Positions 27,816-36,667 of a stretch of DNA of 64,000 nucleotides are shown piece after piece. Origin of the DNA: Hydrogenobaculum sp. 3684 (GTDB taxonomy: Bacteria > Aquificota > Aquificia > Aquificales > Aquificaceae); NCBI RefSeq assembly GCF_000213785.1, contig NC_015557.1, positions 806,001-870,000 on the forward strand, read 5' to 3'. The notes under the pieces are model-generated. The model saw nothing but the letters and a program-made list of their open reading frames with translations. It was not told the origin of the DNA and searched no databases. A program made the position numbers and the translations under genes. The number at the start of each line of letters is the position of its first letter. Within the stretch, counting starts at the first letter, position 1.

Positions 27816-28297
27816 AATGTTATAAAGAAAAAGCTTTTGGTTTTACGCTTTTAGAAATATTGGTGGTTATCGTTATCGTATCTTTGTTTTTCAGTACATT
27901 GATAGGGTCCTATTTTTTTATAGTTAAAAAAAGCCTAAAAACCATGAAAGGCTCTAGAAATCTTTATAAATATGCAAAAGCTATATACAATTTAGAAAAT
28001 GCTATAAAATGCTCAAAAAATATAAAAATAGACAATTCAAAAAACTTTTCTACATTATATTTATATACATACTGCGGTATATATAAAGGTTTTTCCAAAG
28101 AGGTATTTTTTGTAAAAGATAACACTTTGTACGTTTATGCCTATCCTTACGAGTTTGGAGACATATTTTTTTACGATGAAAAAAAAGCCATAAAGTTGAT
28201 ACCTGTAATAAATTTTAGAGCAGAGTTTATTAACAACAATATAATCAAGTTTAATATAAACAACAAACATTTTATAGTGCCTATTTTGATAAAATAA
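27812..28297 (+). CDS. Minor pseudopilin, GspJ-like
   Basis: The N-terminus MKCYKEKAFG precedes FTLLEILVVIVIVSLFFSTL, a standard prepilin cleavage site and helix with Glu5. The 161-residue length and the position third in the pseudopilin run fit GspJ, but the C-terminal domain is Lys/Tyr/Phe-rich and diverged. Low GC and high Phe/Lys/Asn content stand out. It starts in the preceding stop. The stop codon forms part of the -10-like box of the SPOR gene. Confidence 0.72.
   Translation: MKCYKEKAFGFTLLEILVVIVIVSLFFSTLIGSYFFIVKKSLKTMKGSRNLYKYAKAIYNLENAIKCSKNIKIDNSKNFSTLYLYTYCGIYKGFSKEVFFVKDNTLYVYAYPYEFGDIFFYDEKKAIKLIPVINFRAEFINNNIIKFNINNKHFIVPILIK
28287..28295 (+). promoter_or_regulatory. Extended -10-like box before the SPOR gene
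   Basis: TGaTAAAAT at 28287-28295 ends seven bases before ATG 28303, with no Shine-Dalgarno. It is built from the last codons of the GspJ-like gene, so chance is harder to exclude here. Confidence 0.35.
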
Positions 28298-28302
28298 AAA
28301 TT

Positions 28303-28941
28303 ATGTTTAACACAAAAAATGCAATAACTGTACTTTTGATAATCTTGGGCTTAACGCTTTTTTACCTTTGGTATAGCACCTGGCACAGAAATATATCTAC
28401 AAATAGTTTAAACAAACAACTTCTCCAAGAAAAAATAAACAATTCTCCCACTTACAAGCCAATAAGCAATCAACCTACCAAAGAAGCAAACGTCGAACCA
28501 TCAAACAACACAATAAATGTAACAAAAAACCAAAACAAGACCGAAAAATCTCAGGAGAAAGAACAAAGCGATACAAACAAAGTTAATACTAAAGCTTCGG
28601 AAAAAACTATACCCAAAAAACCTTTACATTTAAAAACTAAAAAAGCTGTTGTTTATAGAAACAAAATTTCAAAACCAACAATAAAAAAACCTACTATAAA
28701 GAAACCTACTAAACCGTATGTAGAAAAATCTTTTTCAAAATCAAATTCTGGCATAAAGCTTCAGCTTCAGAAGAACTATAAAAACAGTATAGAAGGAATA
28801 AAATTAAAAAATGGCGCTTATCAAGTAGGAGCCTTTAAACATTTTTACGATGCTTTAAGCCTTATTATTCAATTAAAATCAGAAGGAAAACATGCTAAAA
28901 TTATCCATCAAAACGGATTTTATAAGGTGATTGTTTATTAG
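28303..28941 (+). CDS. SPOR-domain membrane protein
   Basis: Residues 7-24 form one transmembrane helix. A low-complexity Lys/Pro/Thr/Asn linker (about 30-150, with two PTIKKPTIKKP-type repeats) leads to a C-terminal SPOR domain of about 45 residues: GAYQVGAFKHFYDALSLIIQ, then GKHAKIIHQNGFYKVIVY. SPOR domains bind denuded septal peptidoglycan made by amidases. The gene lies tail to tail with an AmiC-type amidase (4-nt overlap), which supports a cell-wall role rather than secretion. Confidence 0.8.
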   Translation: MFNTKNAITVLLIILGLTLFYLWYSTWHRNISTNSLNKQLLQEKINNSPTYKPISNQPTKEANVEPSNNTINVTKNQNKTEKSQEKEQSDTNKVNTKASEKTIPKKPLHLKTKKAVVYRNKISKPTIKKPTIKKPTKPYVEKSFSKSNSGIKLQLQKNYKNSIEGIKLKNGAYQVGAFKHFYDALSLIIQLKSEGKHAKIIHQNGFYKVIVY

Positions 28942-30155
28942 CTACCTTTTAAAGCTAAATTGTTTTGTGGTACTTCGTGGTGCTGGCCAAAGAAATAATC
29001 TACTATAGCCTCGTACATAGCTTTTGCAAATTCCCATTGGTAAGAAGGATTTGTAAGTTCTTTTACATCGTGAGGGTTACTAATAAATCCAGTTTCCACT
29101 AAAACAGATGGTATACCAGGAGTTCTAAGTACTACAAAATTTCTTCTATGTATGTTGTGAATATCAACATGCTTATGCAAATCTTTGTCTAAGGTATAAG
29201 CTAAATCTTTAGCAAATTCAAAGCTTTGGTTTTTCGTCACATCCAAAGCCAGTCTAGCTAGCACTCTCCTAGCGCTTAAGCTTGGTTCGTACAAAGCATT
29301 ACCAAACACAAGATGGGAAAAAGCTTCGTTGTTTACCAATTCGTTATATTTCATGTTTATACCTGGAGTAGATAGAAAATATATGTTGGTGCCATGTGGC
29401 CACGTAATATGACCAGGTGCCATGTTACAATGTATACTTATAAACAAATCCGCTCTATTCTCTATGGCTATCCTAGCCCTTTCTTGAAGCGGTACAAACA
29501 CATCTTTATCCCTTGTCATTATTACTTTAAACCTTGGGTCATGTTTTAAGAAAAAATCCAACTTTTTACCTATAGACAATACAATATTTTTCTCTTCTAC
29601 CCCGCCTATTCCTATAGCACCGGAATCCTTACCGCCGTGTCCTGGATCTATCACCACTACTTTTACCCCATATGGATGTGGTATATATTTGTAAGTTTTT
29701 TGAGGTCTTTCATAGTTTTCTATAGCTTCCAAATACTTTTTATCTACTACGCTTAAAGGATCTTGATCTTTATCGTAAACCGTATTTTTCAAACTTGGTT
29801 TTTCCTTTAATAGGTAAGCGTACTTTGGGGATATTATATTTAAAATACTATCTTGAGAGGTCTTAGGCTTATAAATATCTATTACTATTCTTTCTGGGTT
29901 TTGTAGCATAAAGCTTTTTACTGCGGTCGGTACGTATGGCATGGTATATATAAACTTCCTATCGCCTATTTCTATAATAATGTTTCTGCCCTCCTGACGC
30001 ACTTTATATGTGTTTACATCTTTAACGTCAAAAACATAGCGCGTTTTGTCCTGATATATACCCTTTCTTACATCTATTATTTTAGACCAAGAAAAACCAA
30101 CAAAGCTAACCAAAAATATTACGAAAATCGTCAAGTACTTTTTTACTTTCTTCAT
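28938..30155 (-). CDS. amiC: N-acetylmuramoyl-L-alanine amidase, AmiC type with AMIN domain
   Basis: It cleaves the peptide from MurNAc in septal peptidoglycan. A signal peptide (residues 1-24) is followed by a beta-rich AMIN domain (about 25-115), a linker, and an Amidase_3 domain (about 167-390). Zinc ligands are His in VVIDPGHGGKDSGA, Glu in GGVEEKN and His in FISIHCN. The late catalytic Glu is in VLVETGFISNP. At 405 residues it is standard. The start lies 50 bases inside the upstream ATPase gene, with GAGGTG as ribosome site. Confidence 0.92.
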   Translation of the reverse strand: MKKVKKYLTIFVIFLVSFVGFSWSKIIDVRKGIYQDKTRYVFDVKDVNTYKVRQEGRNIIIEIGDRKFIYTMPYVPTAVKSFMLQNPERIVIDIYKPKTSQDSILNIISPKYAYLLKEKPSLKNTVYDKDQDPLSVVDKKYLEAIENYERPQKTYKYIPHPYGVKVVVIDPGHGGKDSGAIGIGGVEEKNIVLSIGKKLDFFLKHDPRFKVIMTRDKDVFVPLQERARIAIENRADLFISIHCNMAPGHITWPHGTNIYFLSTPGINMKYNELVNNEAFSHLVFGNALYEPSLSARRVLARLALDVTKNQSFEFAKDLAYTLDKDLHKHVDIHNIHRRNFVVLRTPGIPSVLVETGFISNPHDVKELTNPSYQWEFAKAMYEAIVDYFFGQHHEVPQNNLALKGS

Positions 30156-31821
30156 CGTCTTTCACCTCTTCTTTTCTTGTAGCCCAAGGTGGCATTGGTA
30201 CACTCACCACTGTTGGGGTGGGTATATCCGGTTGGTAAAGCACCATTGAACCTTTCTTCAGCATGCTTACCCTTTGTTTCAAGCTTTTAGAGAGAAAACC
30301 GTATTGTTCACCAGATAGTTCCGCCGTATCAAGCCTACCTACTACTTTTATAGCACTGTTTGCCACTATGCGCTTTTCTACTTCGCTGGCTGTTTGCTGA
30401 GCACCTATTAATATCACACCAAGACTTCTGCCTCTTTCCGCTATATCAAGCAAAGTATCTTTTATAGGGCTCCACTCTTCTTTTGGAGCATATTTATTTA
30501 ATTCGTCTAAAAGCACAAAAATTTTAGGATCAGATACACCACTTTCTTCTCTTTGTTTGAAGATTTTATCCAAAATAACACCTACCACAAACATCTTGCC
30601 TACACTATGAAGGTCGCTTATATCAATAACGTTCAACGTATGCATATTTTCTAAAAATTCTTTTGTGATATTTTTAATATGCGTTGAAGTTTCCTTCTTT
30701 ATAAGGTTTCTAATATACTTCTTACCAAAGGCAAACCTTCTTAAAAAAGCTTCTATGCTCTGACTACTAGTATTTCTACCAAACCATGAGTAATATCTTT
30801 CCTTATCGTTATCTTTGTCGTCATACACTTCTTGTAGAAGCTCGTGCAAATCATCTAAATCTTTAATCTCTCTTCCAGCTTTATCATCTATCAACGTATC
30901 ACTTGTTTTAGAAAGTTCGTAAAGCTTACTTGCAATTCTATCTATTATAAAGTTTAAATTTGATATCTCTTGATCGTTTTCTACAAACATATATTTTAAA
31001 AGTCTTTCTGAAGCAAAATCTTTCATACTAAAGCCGTATTTATCTACATCGTATCTTGCAGCACCCATTGGATTTTGAGAATCTGGTTTTTCTGGAGGAC
31101 AATAAAAAGCTACATCTTTAAAGGGCTTTGGCTCTAAGCCCATAATATCAAATTTTTTCTTATCTTCTTCTTTAAACCTTACATTTTCTTTGTCTAAAAA
31201 TAATAGATCTTTTCCTTTTACATTAAAAATGACAAATTTTGGTTTATCTTGAGATTTTTGAATTATAGAATTTATCAAAAACAAAGAGTAAGAAGTTTTT
31301 GTAGCCACTCCAGACATCCCGCTTATAGATATGTGAGCACCATCTTTTCCATTTATAAAATTGTAATTTATATACACAGGCAGACCATCTTGGGACAGTC
31401 CAGCTGGAATTTTTGTCTCCATAGTATCAAAAAATAAACCTTTGTCTCTATCTTCACCAAAAGCTTTAAAAACCTCATCACCGGGTTTTGGAGGTAGGTA
31501 GTATTGAGGTTCTATGCGGTTTACGTTTATTTTTGCAAGATATACAGGATGAACTGGTAAAACACCTTCTTTTGCTTTTATCTCCTGGTAAAGTATGTCA
31601 ACACCTTCCAAATATTTTATAAGCTCAATAACAACCCCGTAGAATTTCACTTCTATACTTTCGTTGTATTTTTTAACAACGGATTTGCACACCAACACAT
31701 CATCAAGCTGTACAAAAGAGCTTTCGTCTAAAAGCACATCAAAAGACAAAGGAGAAGCCGTTTTCACCACTATTCCCACTGGTTTATTAAACAAGTTATC
31801 CAAGCTTTTATCGGCTTCCAT
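30106..31821 (-). CDS. HerA-like ATPase (DUF87) with variant P-loop
   Basis: This 571-residue protein has an N-terminal HAS-barrel-like beta domain (about 10-110) and a FtsK/HerA RecA-like core. The P-loop at 168-177 reads GMSGVATKTS, where the Gly before Lys is Thr; I recall the same ATKT variant in related bacterial DUF87 proteins. Walker B is IFVLLDELNKYAP. The motif GRSLGVILIGAQQTASEV follows, with an arginine-finger candidate in NSAIKVVGRLD. HerA relatives translocate DNA with nucleases such as NurA, but no NurA is adjacent. It diverges from the GspE-like gene across 23 bases. Confidence 0.8.
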   Translation of the reverse strand: MEADKSLDNLFNKPVGIVVKTASPLSFDVLLDESSFVQLDDVLVCKSVVKKYNESIEVKFYGVVIELIKYLEGVDILYQEIKAKEGVLPVHPVYLAKINVNRIEPQYYLPPKPGDEVFKAFGEDRDKGLFFDTMETKIPAGLSQDGLPVYINYNFINGKDGAHISISGMSGVATKTSYSLFLINSIIQKSQDKPKFVIFNVKGKDLLFLDKENVRFKEEDKKKFDIMGLEPKPFKDVAFYCPPEKPDSQNPMGAARYDVDKYGFSMKDFASERLLKYMFVENDQEISNLNFIIDRIASKLYELSKTSDTLIDDKAGREIKDLDDLHELLQEVYDDKDNDKERYYSWFGRNTSSQSIEAFLRRFAFGKKYIRNLIKKETSTHIKNITKEFLENMHTLNVIDISDLHSVGKMFVVGVILDKIFKQREESGVSDPKIFVLLDELNKYAPKEEWSPIKDTLLDIAERGRSLGVILIGAQQTASEVEKRIVANSAIKVVGRLDTAELSGEQYGFLSKSLKQRVSMLKKGSMVLYQPDIPTPTVVSVPMPPWATRKEEVKDDEESKKVLDDFRNIFG

Positions 31822-31828
31822 AGGAATA

Positions 31829-31838
31829 TATTATAATA
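31829..31838. promoter_or_regulatory. Palindromic two-way -10 between divergent ATPase genes
   Basis: TATTATAATA is its own reverse complement. It supplies TATAAT on the plus strand (31832-31837, seven bases before ATG 31845) and on the minus strand (31835-31830, eight bases before ATG 31821). Neither gene has a ribosome site, so both messages would be leaderless or nearly so, and the two polymerases would compete. Confidence 0.55.
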
Positions 31839-31844
31839 GATTTT

Positions 31845-33551
31845 ATGAAGTACAAAGAATATTTAGAAGCAAAGGGATTACCAGATACGGAAGAATCAAA
31901 AAACAAATACTTTGAAGAGTATGGAAATCAGCTTCATAAATTTATATATAGAGATTTTTTAGAAAGGGTAAAACTTATTTTGAAAGATAAGTATGACATA
32001 TTTTTACAAAAAAGAAGAGAGCTTGGAGAGCATGATTTAAAAGTACTAAATATACTTGGCTTCATCACATTTCAAGAGCAGGTTAAACTTTTTATAGAGA
32101 TAGCAAAAGATTATGCCTTAGAACCAGAGGATGGCTATAATGTAAACTTTACTATAAAAAGCGTAGAAGCGGATAGAATAATAGCTGATGAGGGGATAAT
32201 CACATATATCCCAATATATACTAAAGACAAGAAAAATTATCTTGTTTCTATATCAAAATTTGAGGCTATAAAAAGAGATTACGCAGCTATATCCGAAGAA
32301 TCGCAAACTATTACAGATTTTAAGGATATAGTAAAAGTAGCCCTTGCTAAAAATGCTTCAGACATTCATATAAAGCCAAAAGACAACTTTTACTATGTAT
32401 TTTTCAGGATAAATAAAGATTTTGTAATGATGCCAAATCTAACCATGCCAAAATCTCAAGGTATTCAGCTTGTTAGAAGCTTAAAAACTCAAGCTTCAAG
32501 ATATACAAAAGGTGCATTTAACCCATCTATATCTTCGCAAGTCCAAGATGCTCGCATGTCTTATGAAGATCTTTCTACCGATGTAAGGCTTGTGTTTGCC
32601 CCGATGCCAAACTTAGAAGATGAAATGGTGGCAGGAAGGCTTTTAAGAAAAAGAGGGATACAAGGTAATCTTTCAAGGCTTGGTTATTTGGAAGATGATA
32701 TCAGAATCCTCCAAGACGCATTGTCAAGGAAAGGTGGTTTAATAGCAATAAGCGGTATCACAAACTCCGGCAAAAGCATGGCTATAGCTAGCATGCTATC
32801 TACAGTGCAAGATAGGAACGTGCTTACCGTTGAAGACCCGGTGGAATACCAGATTATAAACAAAAACGTAACACAGTTTCAAATATTTGAAGCTCAAGTA
32901 GAAGAGTTAAAATCAACGTTTGTAGATTTTACAAAAGCCTTCAAAAGAGCAGATCCAGACATAGTTTTTGTAGGTGAATGGAGAAACGAACAAGAACTTT
33001 CAAAGGCTATAGAAGAGCTAGCTTTTGCAGGTCAGCTTGTTTTTACCACACTTCATATAAATTCTGCTTTTGTATTTTACGACGCTGTTAGTTCAATATT
33101 TCACGTAGCTTACGAAAGCTCCATAAGAATGCTTATACTTAGCCTAAACCAGACTCTAGTTAAAAGCGTTTGTCCTCATTGTGCTATAGAAATGCCCATA
33201 AAAGATGCATCACGGACAATCTCCGATATAACATTAAGGACACTTCCATATGTCAACAAAGATGAATTTAGAGATTTTATAAACCAAGATTTCCCTATAA
33301 AAGTAAGAAATGAGGCCGGTTGTCCTAAATGTGGCTTTACAGGATATAGTGGCCTTACCCCTATCTACGAATACATGTATCCAGACGTAAACACAAAAGA
33401 ATGGATAAGAAAAGATAGACCATCCTCTTATGAAATAGAAGATCATATAAGAAGAGAAGGCCTTGGTAAAAACAAATTGGATGTTTATATGGAAAAGTTA
33501 AAAATTGGTTTAGTTGACTTAAGCCCTTCTACAATAAACGCTTTAAGATAA
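31845..33551 (+). CDS. GspE/PilB-family secretion or pilus ATPase, divergent
   Basis: Walker A GITNSGKS is at 304-311, with the Asp box TVEDPVEYQI at 328-337. Walker B is altered to GEWRNEQE (377-384) where GEIRDxET is usual; the catalytic Glu378 is kept but the Asp becomes Asn. The His box reads TTLHINSA. The zinc tetracysteine is intact (C443/C446, C493/C496). The N-terminal 155 residues do not resemble the usual GspE N1 domain. It probably powers the pseudopilins encoded upstream or a type IV pilus. A leaderless promoter is predicted. Confidence 0.85.
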   Translation: MKYKEYLEAKGLPDTEESKNKYFEEYGNQLHKFIYRDFLERVKLILKDKYDIFLQKRRELGEHDLKVLNILGFITFQEQVKLFIEIAKDYALEPEDGYNVNFTIKSVEADRIIADEGIITYIPIYTKDKKNYLVSISKFEAIKRDYAAISEESQTITDFKDIVKVALAKNASDIHIKPKDNFYYVFFRINKDFVMMPNLTMPKSQGIQLVRSLKTQASRYTKGAFNPSISSQVQDARMSYEDLSTDVRLVFAPMPNLEDEMVAGRLLRKRGIQGNLSRLGYLEDDIRILQDALSRKGGLIAISGITNSGKSMAIASMLSTVQDRNVLTVEDPVEYQIINKNVTQFQIFEAQVEELKSTFVDFTKAFKRADPDIVFVGEWRNEQELSKAIEELAFAGQLVFTTLHINSAFVFYDAVSSIFHVAYESSIRMLILSLNQTLVKSVCPHCAIEMPIKDASRTISDITLRTLPYVNKDEFRDFINQDFPIKVRNEAGCPKCGFTGYSGLTPIYEYMYPDVNTKEWIRKDRPSSYEIEDHIRREGLGKNKLDVYMEKLKIGLVDLSPSTINALR

Positions 33552-33560
33552 TAAAAGTTT

Positions 33561-36500
33561 ATGAGCGTTGTAGTAAAAGTATCAAAAGAACTTTATATAG
33601 ACGATTTAAAAGCATCTTTAGAACCAGGTAAGTTTTACGTCTTACCAAAAGACGTTTATGAATCTTATATAAAAGCTGGATATACCATAGAGTATGTAGA
33701 TAGTCTAAAGACAGTATTTGATAAAACTAACGATTTTAACAACAAAAAAATTCTAATGCTAACTATGCAAGCTCTGGGCGATGGGCTTATGCTCACCCCA
33801 TTTTTAAGATTTTTAAAAGAACATTTTCAAAATATCCATATAACCCTTGAAACAAAAAAAGAGTTTAACCTTCTAAAAAACTGTCCCTATGTGGATGAAT
33901 TTGTTTATTCTCCTTTGGAGCTCTCTTTCGTTAAAAGCTTTGATACCGTTCTAAACCTTCATATGCTTGTGGGCTCCCCCATGTTTGATTTAAATTTAGT
34001 GGCCTCTTATTATTTCAAACTATTTGGTTTTAATATACCACCCAAAGAAAAGCTTATACCTTATGTTTATATAGATGAAGAAAAAGACAAATATATAAAA
34101 TCTCTTTTTGATGAGTATAGAAATATATACAAAAAACCTATTTTAGGTTTTCATTTTTCAGCCTCTTCCCCTCATAGAATGCCTCCTGTAGATATATTTT
34201 GCGAAGCTATAGGATCTTTGTCAAAGTTTTTTACAATAGTTTACTCTTATCCAAAAGCCCATCAAGACTATGCAAAAGAAATACCAAAATATATCCCAAA
34301 ATCTATAGATATATCTTCTCATATAAAAGATATAGAGTATATTCCCCCTTATGTAAAAAACCTTGATGCTCTTATATCAGTAGAAACGGTATTGCCTCAT
34401 ATTGCCGCTGCTGTAGGTACTCCTACCCTTGTAGTGCTTGGACCAGGCAGTTTTAAAAATATCTATGACTACGGCGTTCCGCATCTAAAAGCTCTTGAGA
34501 TGAACTACAAAGGTCAAGTATGCTCAAGCCCATGCCAGCTTCACGTATCACAAAAATGCCCAGAAGCCGTAGTAAAACAAACAAACCTCTCTCCTTGTTT
34601 TTCAAATTTGAACTCTTTTTCTCTTACAAATAAGTTTTTAGAGCTTTTAAAAGCTACAAACAAAAAAGATTTACTAAAACAAATAGAGCCCAAAATAACC
34701 ACAGAGGAAAATATTAATAAAGTTATCTTTAGGCTAATATCTACATTAGCTATTAGCTTTTTTTATGAAGAAGGACTTCCTTTTATTTCAGGTATTCCTT
34801 ACCTAAAAAATATAATGAGTTTTGTAATAAATTCCTTATTTGTTAAATCCCTCAATTGGAAAGATTTGACACCGATCTTGATAGTAAGAGGATTTGAAAG
34901 CATTGGTGCTTCAGTGTTTATAAAAGAGCTTTGGAAAGACAGGAATTATCTTATTTATGTGGAAAATGAACACTACAAAAAGATATTACATTATCTTGAT
35001 ATAGACTCAAATATCCTCGACTATAAAACTCTTCAAATACTTCATCAAGCTCTTGTGATAGATTTATCGCTATCTTCTGAAGAACCTTTTGATTACAAAA
35101 AGCATATTGATAAATTATCAAAAAAACTAAAAGAAGATACTGTTTTCTTTTCTTTTATATTCAACAAAGACAGATTAAAAAACACCATGCAAAAAGGACA
35201 AGATGTCTACCAACCTCCTTTTGATAATTATATAAAAGACATATCTTATAAGGAACTATTGGATTTTAAAAATTATTACATAAATTATATTTATATAAAT
35301 CCTGTGGATTTTACAAACACTTTTGGAGATTACTCTATATTTAAAGAAATATCTCCACACAATCAAACTTTCAGGCTTTTAATAAAAAATGACAATCTCT
35401 ACAAAAGTTATTGCCAAATATTTGCTATATCAAACTTAGAACACGAGGATAACTACGAGGATATTACAAGACTTTACTCTTTCATTGAAAAAACGTACCT
35501 AAAAGCCGAATATTCAGTTTATACAAACATATCCAATGATAACATTAAAACGTTATGTTTTTTAGATAGAGGTTTATCAAAATATATAAAAGATCACATA
35601 AAGACTTACTTTGAAAACACGCTTACAATTAAAATGCCTATTTTTGATAAAAATATTGTAGAAAAATACATAGAAAAATATACAGATATTGAAAATATAT
35701 GGTTTTTAGGAGACAATTTTATAGAGCATTTCAAACAAGACTTAAATTTTCTTAAAAATATGCTTTTTGGACCATACTTAAATATATTGATAGACAAAAA
35801 TCCGTTTTTAGACGAGAATTATCTAAATACGTTTGTAAGCTTTTTAAGAGATTTCCCCAACATAAATTTTTATACTACTCATAAAGGTGTATACGATATT
35901 CTTGGCAAAAAGCATCAAAACCTAAAATATTTTGAGATAAGCCTCAATGATATTGAGCCTTTAATCACCAAAGATAAAAAATTAATAGATATCCTTATAG
36001 TAAGCTCTTCAAATTTTATCAGAAATATCAAGCATAGCAACGAACTTGATACAGAAGAGTTTTATAGCTCTTATATAAACGGTTTTTCCAAAAACCTTCA
36101 AAGGACTGTGCTTGATTTTATCAAAGAAAAGCTTGGTAAAAAAGATGTTTACTATGAGGATAAAGTATTTTTGGATTTTTACAAAGACATTGTGAATAAC
36201 AGCGCTAGTTTAAACTACTTTATAGCCCAAGAAATAAAAAATATAGCCTCTAAATTTACAAAAAATATACTTCATATAGGCAATCTAAACTTTTTAAAAC
36301 CAACATCTTTAAAAGAATTAGCAGCTGAGCATTTAAAAAGCAGTAGATACTTTCCAGACATCTTAATTGCAAAAGAAGATGTTTTTGATTTTATGATTAA
36401 AAACTCTAAACTTATCGTTTATCTTGACGGTCTTGAAAACTTCCAAAAAATTCCTTACTTTTGTTTGAAAGCTTCAAAATCTGGCATTACATGTATTACA

Positions 36501-36602
36501 AAATATCAAAAATTTCTAGAAGATATGAGAATACCAAACATCATACTCCCCAAAAATATAGAAGAGCTATTAAGAATAATAGCTAATCTTTTCAATCATT
36601 GA
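33561..36602 (+). CDS. Large protein with GT9 (heptosyltransferase-like) domain
   Basis: Residues 55-370 resemble ADP-heptose-type GT9 transferases: ILMLTMQALGDGLMLTPFLR, the donor-domain motif LDALISVETVLPHIAAAVGT and PTLVVLGPGSFKN. A cysteine pair region follows at about 323-345. The second half begins with another GT-B-like strand, ILIVRGFESIGASVFIKELW (about 440), and may be a degenerate second copy; the rest is Lys/Asn/Tyr/Phe-rich without recognisable motifs. At 1013 residues it is about three times the family length. It may glycosylate surface or pilus components. GATAAT lies eight bases before the ATG. Confidence 0.62.
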   Translation: MSVVVKVSKELYIDDLKASLEPGKFYVLPKDVYESYIKAGYTIEYVDSLKTVFDKTNDFNNKKILMLTMQALGDGLMLTPFLRFLKEHFQNIHITLETKKEFNLLKNCPYVDEFVYSPLELSFVKSFDTVLNLHMLVGSPMFDLNLVASYYFKLFGFNIPPKEKLIPYVYIDEEKDKYIKSLFDEYRNIYKKPILGFHFSASSPHRMPPVDIFCEAIGSLSKFFTIVYSYPKAHQDYAKEIPKYIPKSIDISSHIKDIEYIPPYVKNLDALISVETVLPHIAAAVGTPTLVVLGPGSFKNIYDYGVPHLKALEMNYKGQVCSSPCQLHVSQKCPEAVVKQTNLSPCFSNLNSFSLTNKFLELLKATNKKDLLKQIEPKITTEENINKVIFRLISTLAISFFYEEGLPFISGIPYLKNIMSFVINSLFVKSLNWKDLTPILIVRGFESIGASVFIKELWKDRNYLIYVENEHYKKILHYLDIDSNILDYKTLQILHQALVIDLSLSSEEPFDYKKHIDKLSKKLKEDTVFFSFIFNKDRLKNTMQKGQDVYQPPFDNYIKDISYKELLDFKNYYINYIYINPVDFTNTFGDYSIFKEISPHNQTFRLLIKNDNLYKSYCQIFAISNLEHEDNYEDITRLYSFIEKTYLKAEYSVYTNISNDNIKTLCFLDRGLSKYIKDHIKTYFENTLTIKMPIFDKNIVEKYIEKYTDIENIWFLGDNFIEHFKQDLNFLKNMLFGPYLNILIDKNPFLDENYLNTFVSFLRDFPNINFYTTHKGVYDILGKKHQNLKYFEISLNDIEPLITKDKKLIDILIVSSSNFIRNIKHSNELDTEEFYSSYINGFSKNLQRTVLDFIKEKLGKKDVYYEDKVFLDFYKDIVNNSASLNYFIAQEIKNIASKFTKNILHIGNLNFLKPTSLKELAAEHLKSSRYFPDILIAKEDVFDFMIKNSKLIVYLDGLENFQKIPYFCLKASKSGITCITKYQKFLEDMRIPNIILPKNIEELLRIIANLFNH

Positions 36603-36614
36603 AATTTAAAATTT

Positions 36615-36629
36615 TTATAATGATTATAA
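36615..36629 (+). promoter_or_regulatory. PerR-box match upstream of the glycine-rich protein
   Basis: TTATAATGATTATAA is a perfect 7-1-7 inverted repeat and fits the Bacillus PerR box TTATAATnATTATAA at every defined position. It lies 39 bases before the ATG of the glycine-rich gene, where it would overlap a promoter. The AT-rich context makes coincidence possible. Confidence 0.5.
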
Positions 36630-36667
36630 TTCATGAATTTATTATAAAATTATAAAAGAGGTGTTTT

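Noticed and set aside
28660-28720. Repeated PTIKKP units in the SPOR linker as a separate repeat element
   Set aside because: The units are short and imperfect and simply reflect a low-complexity linker.
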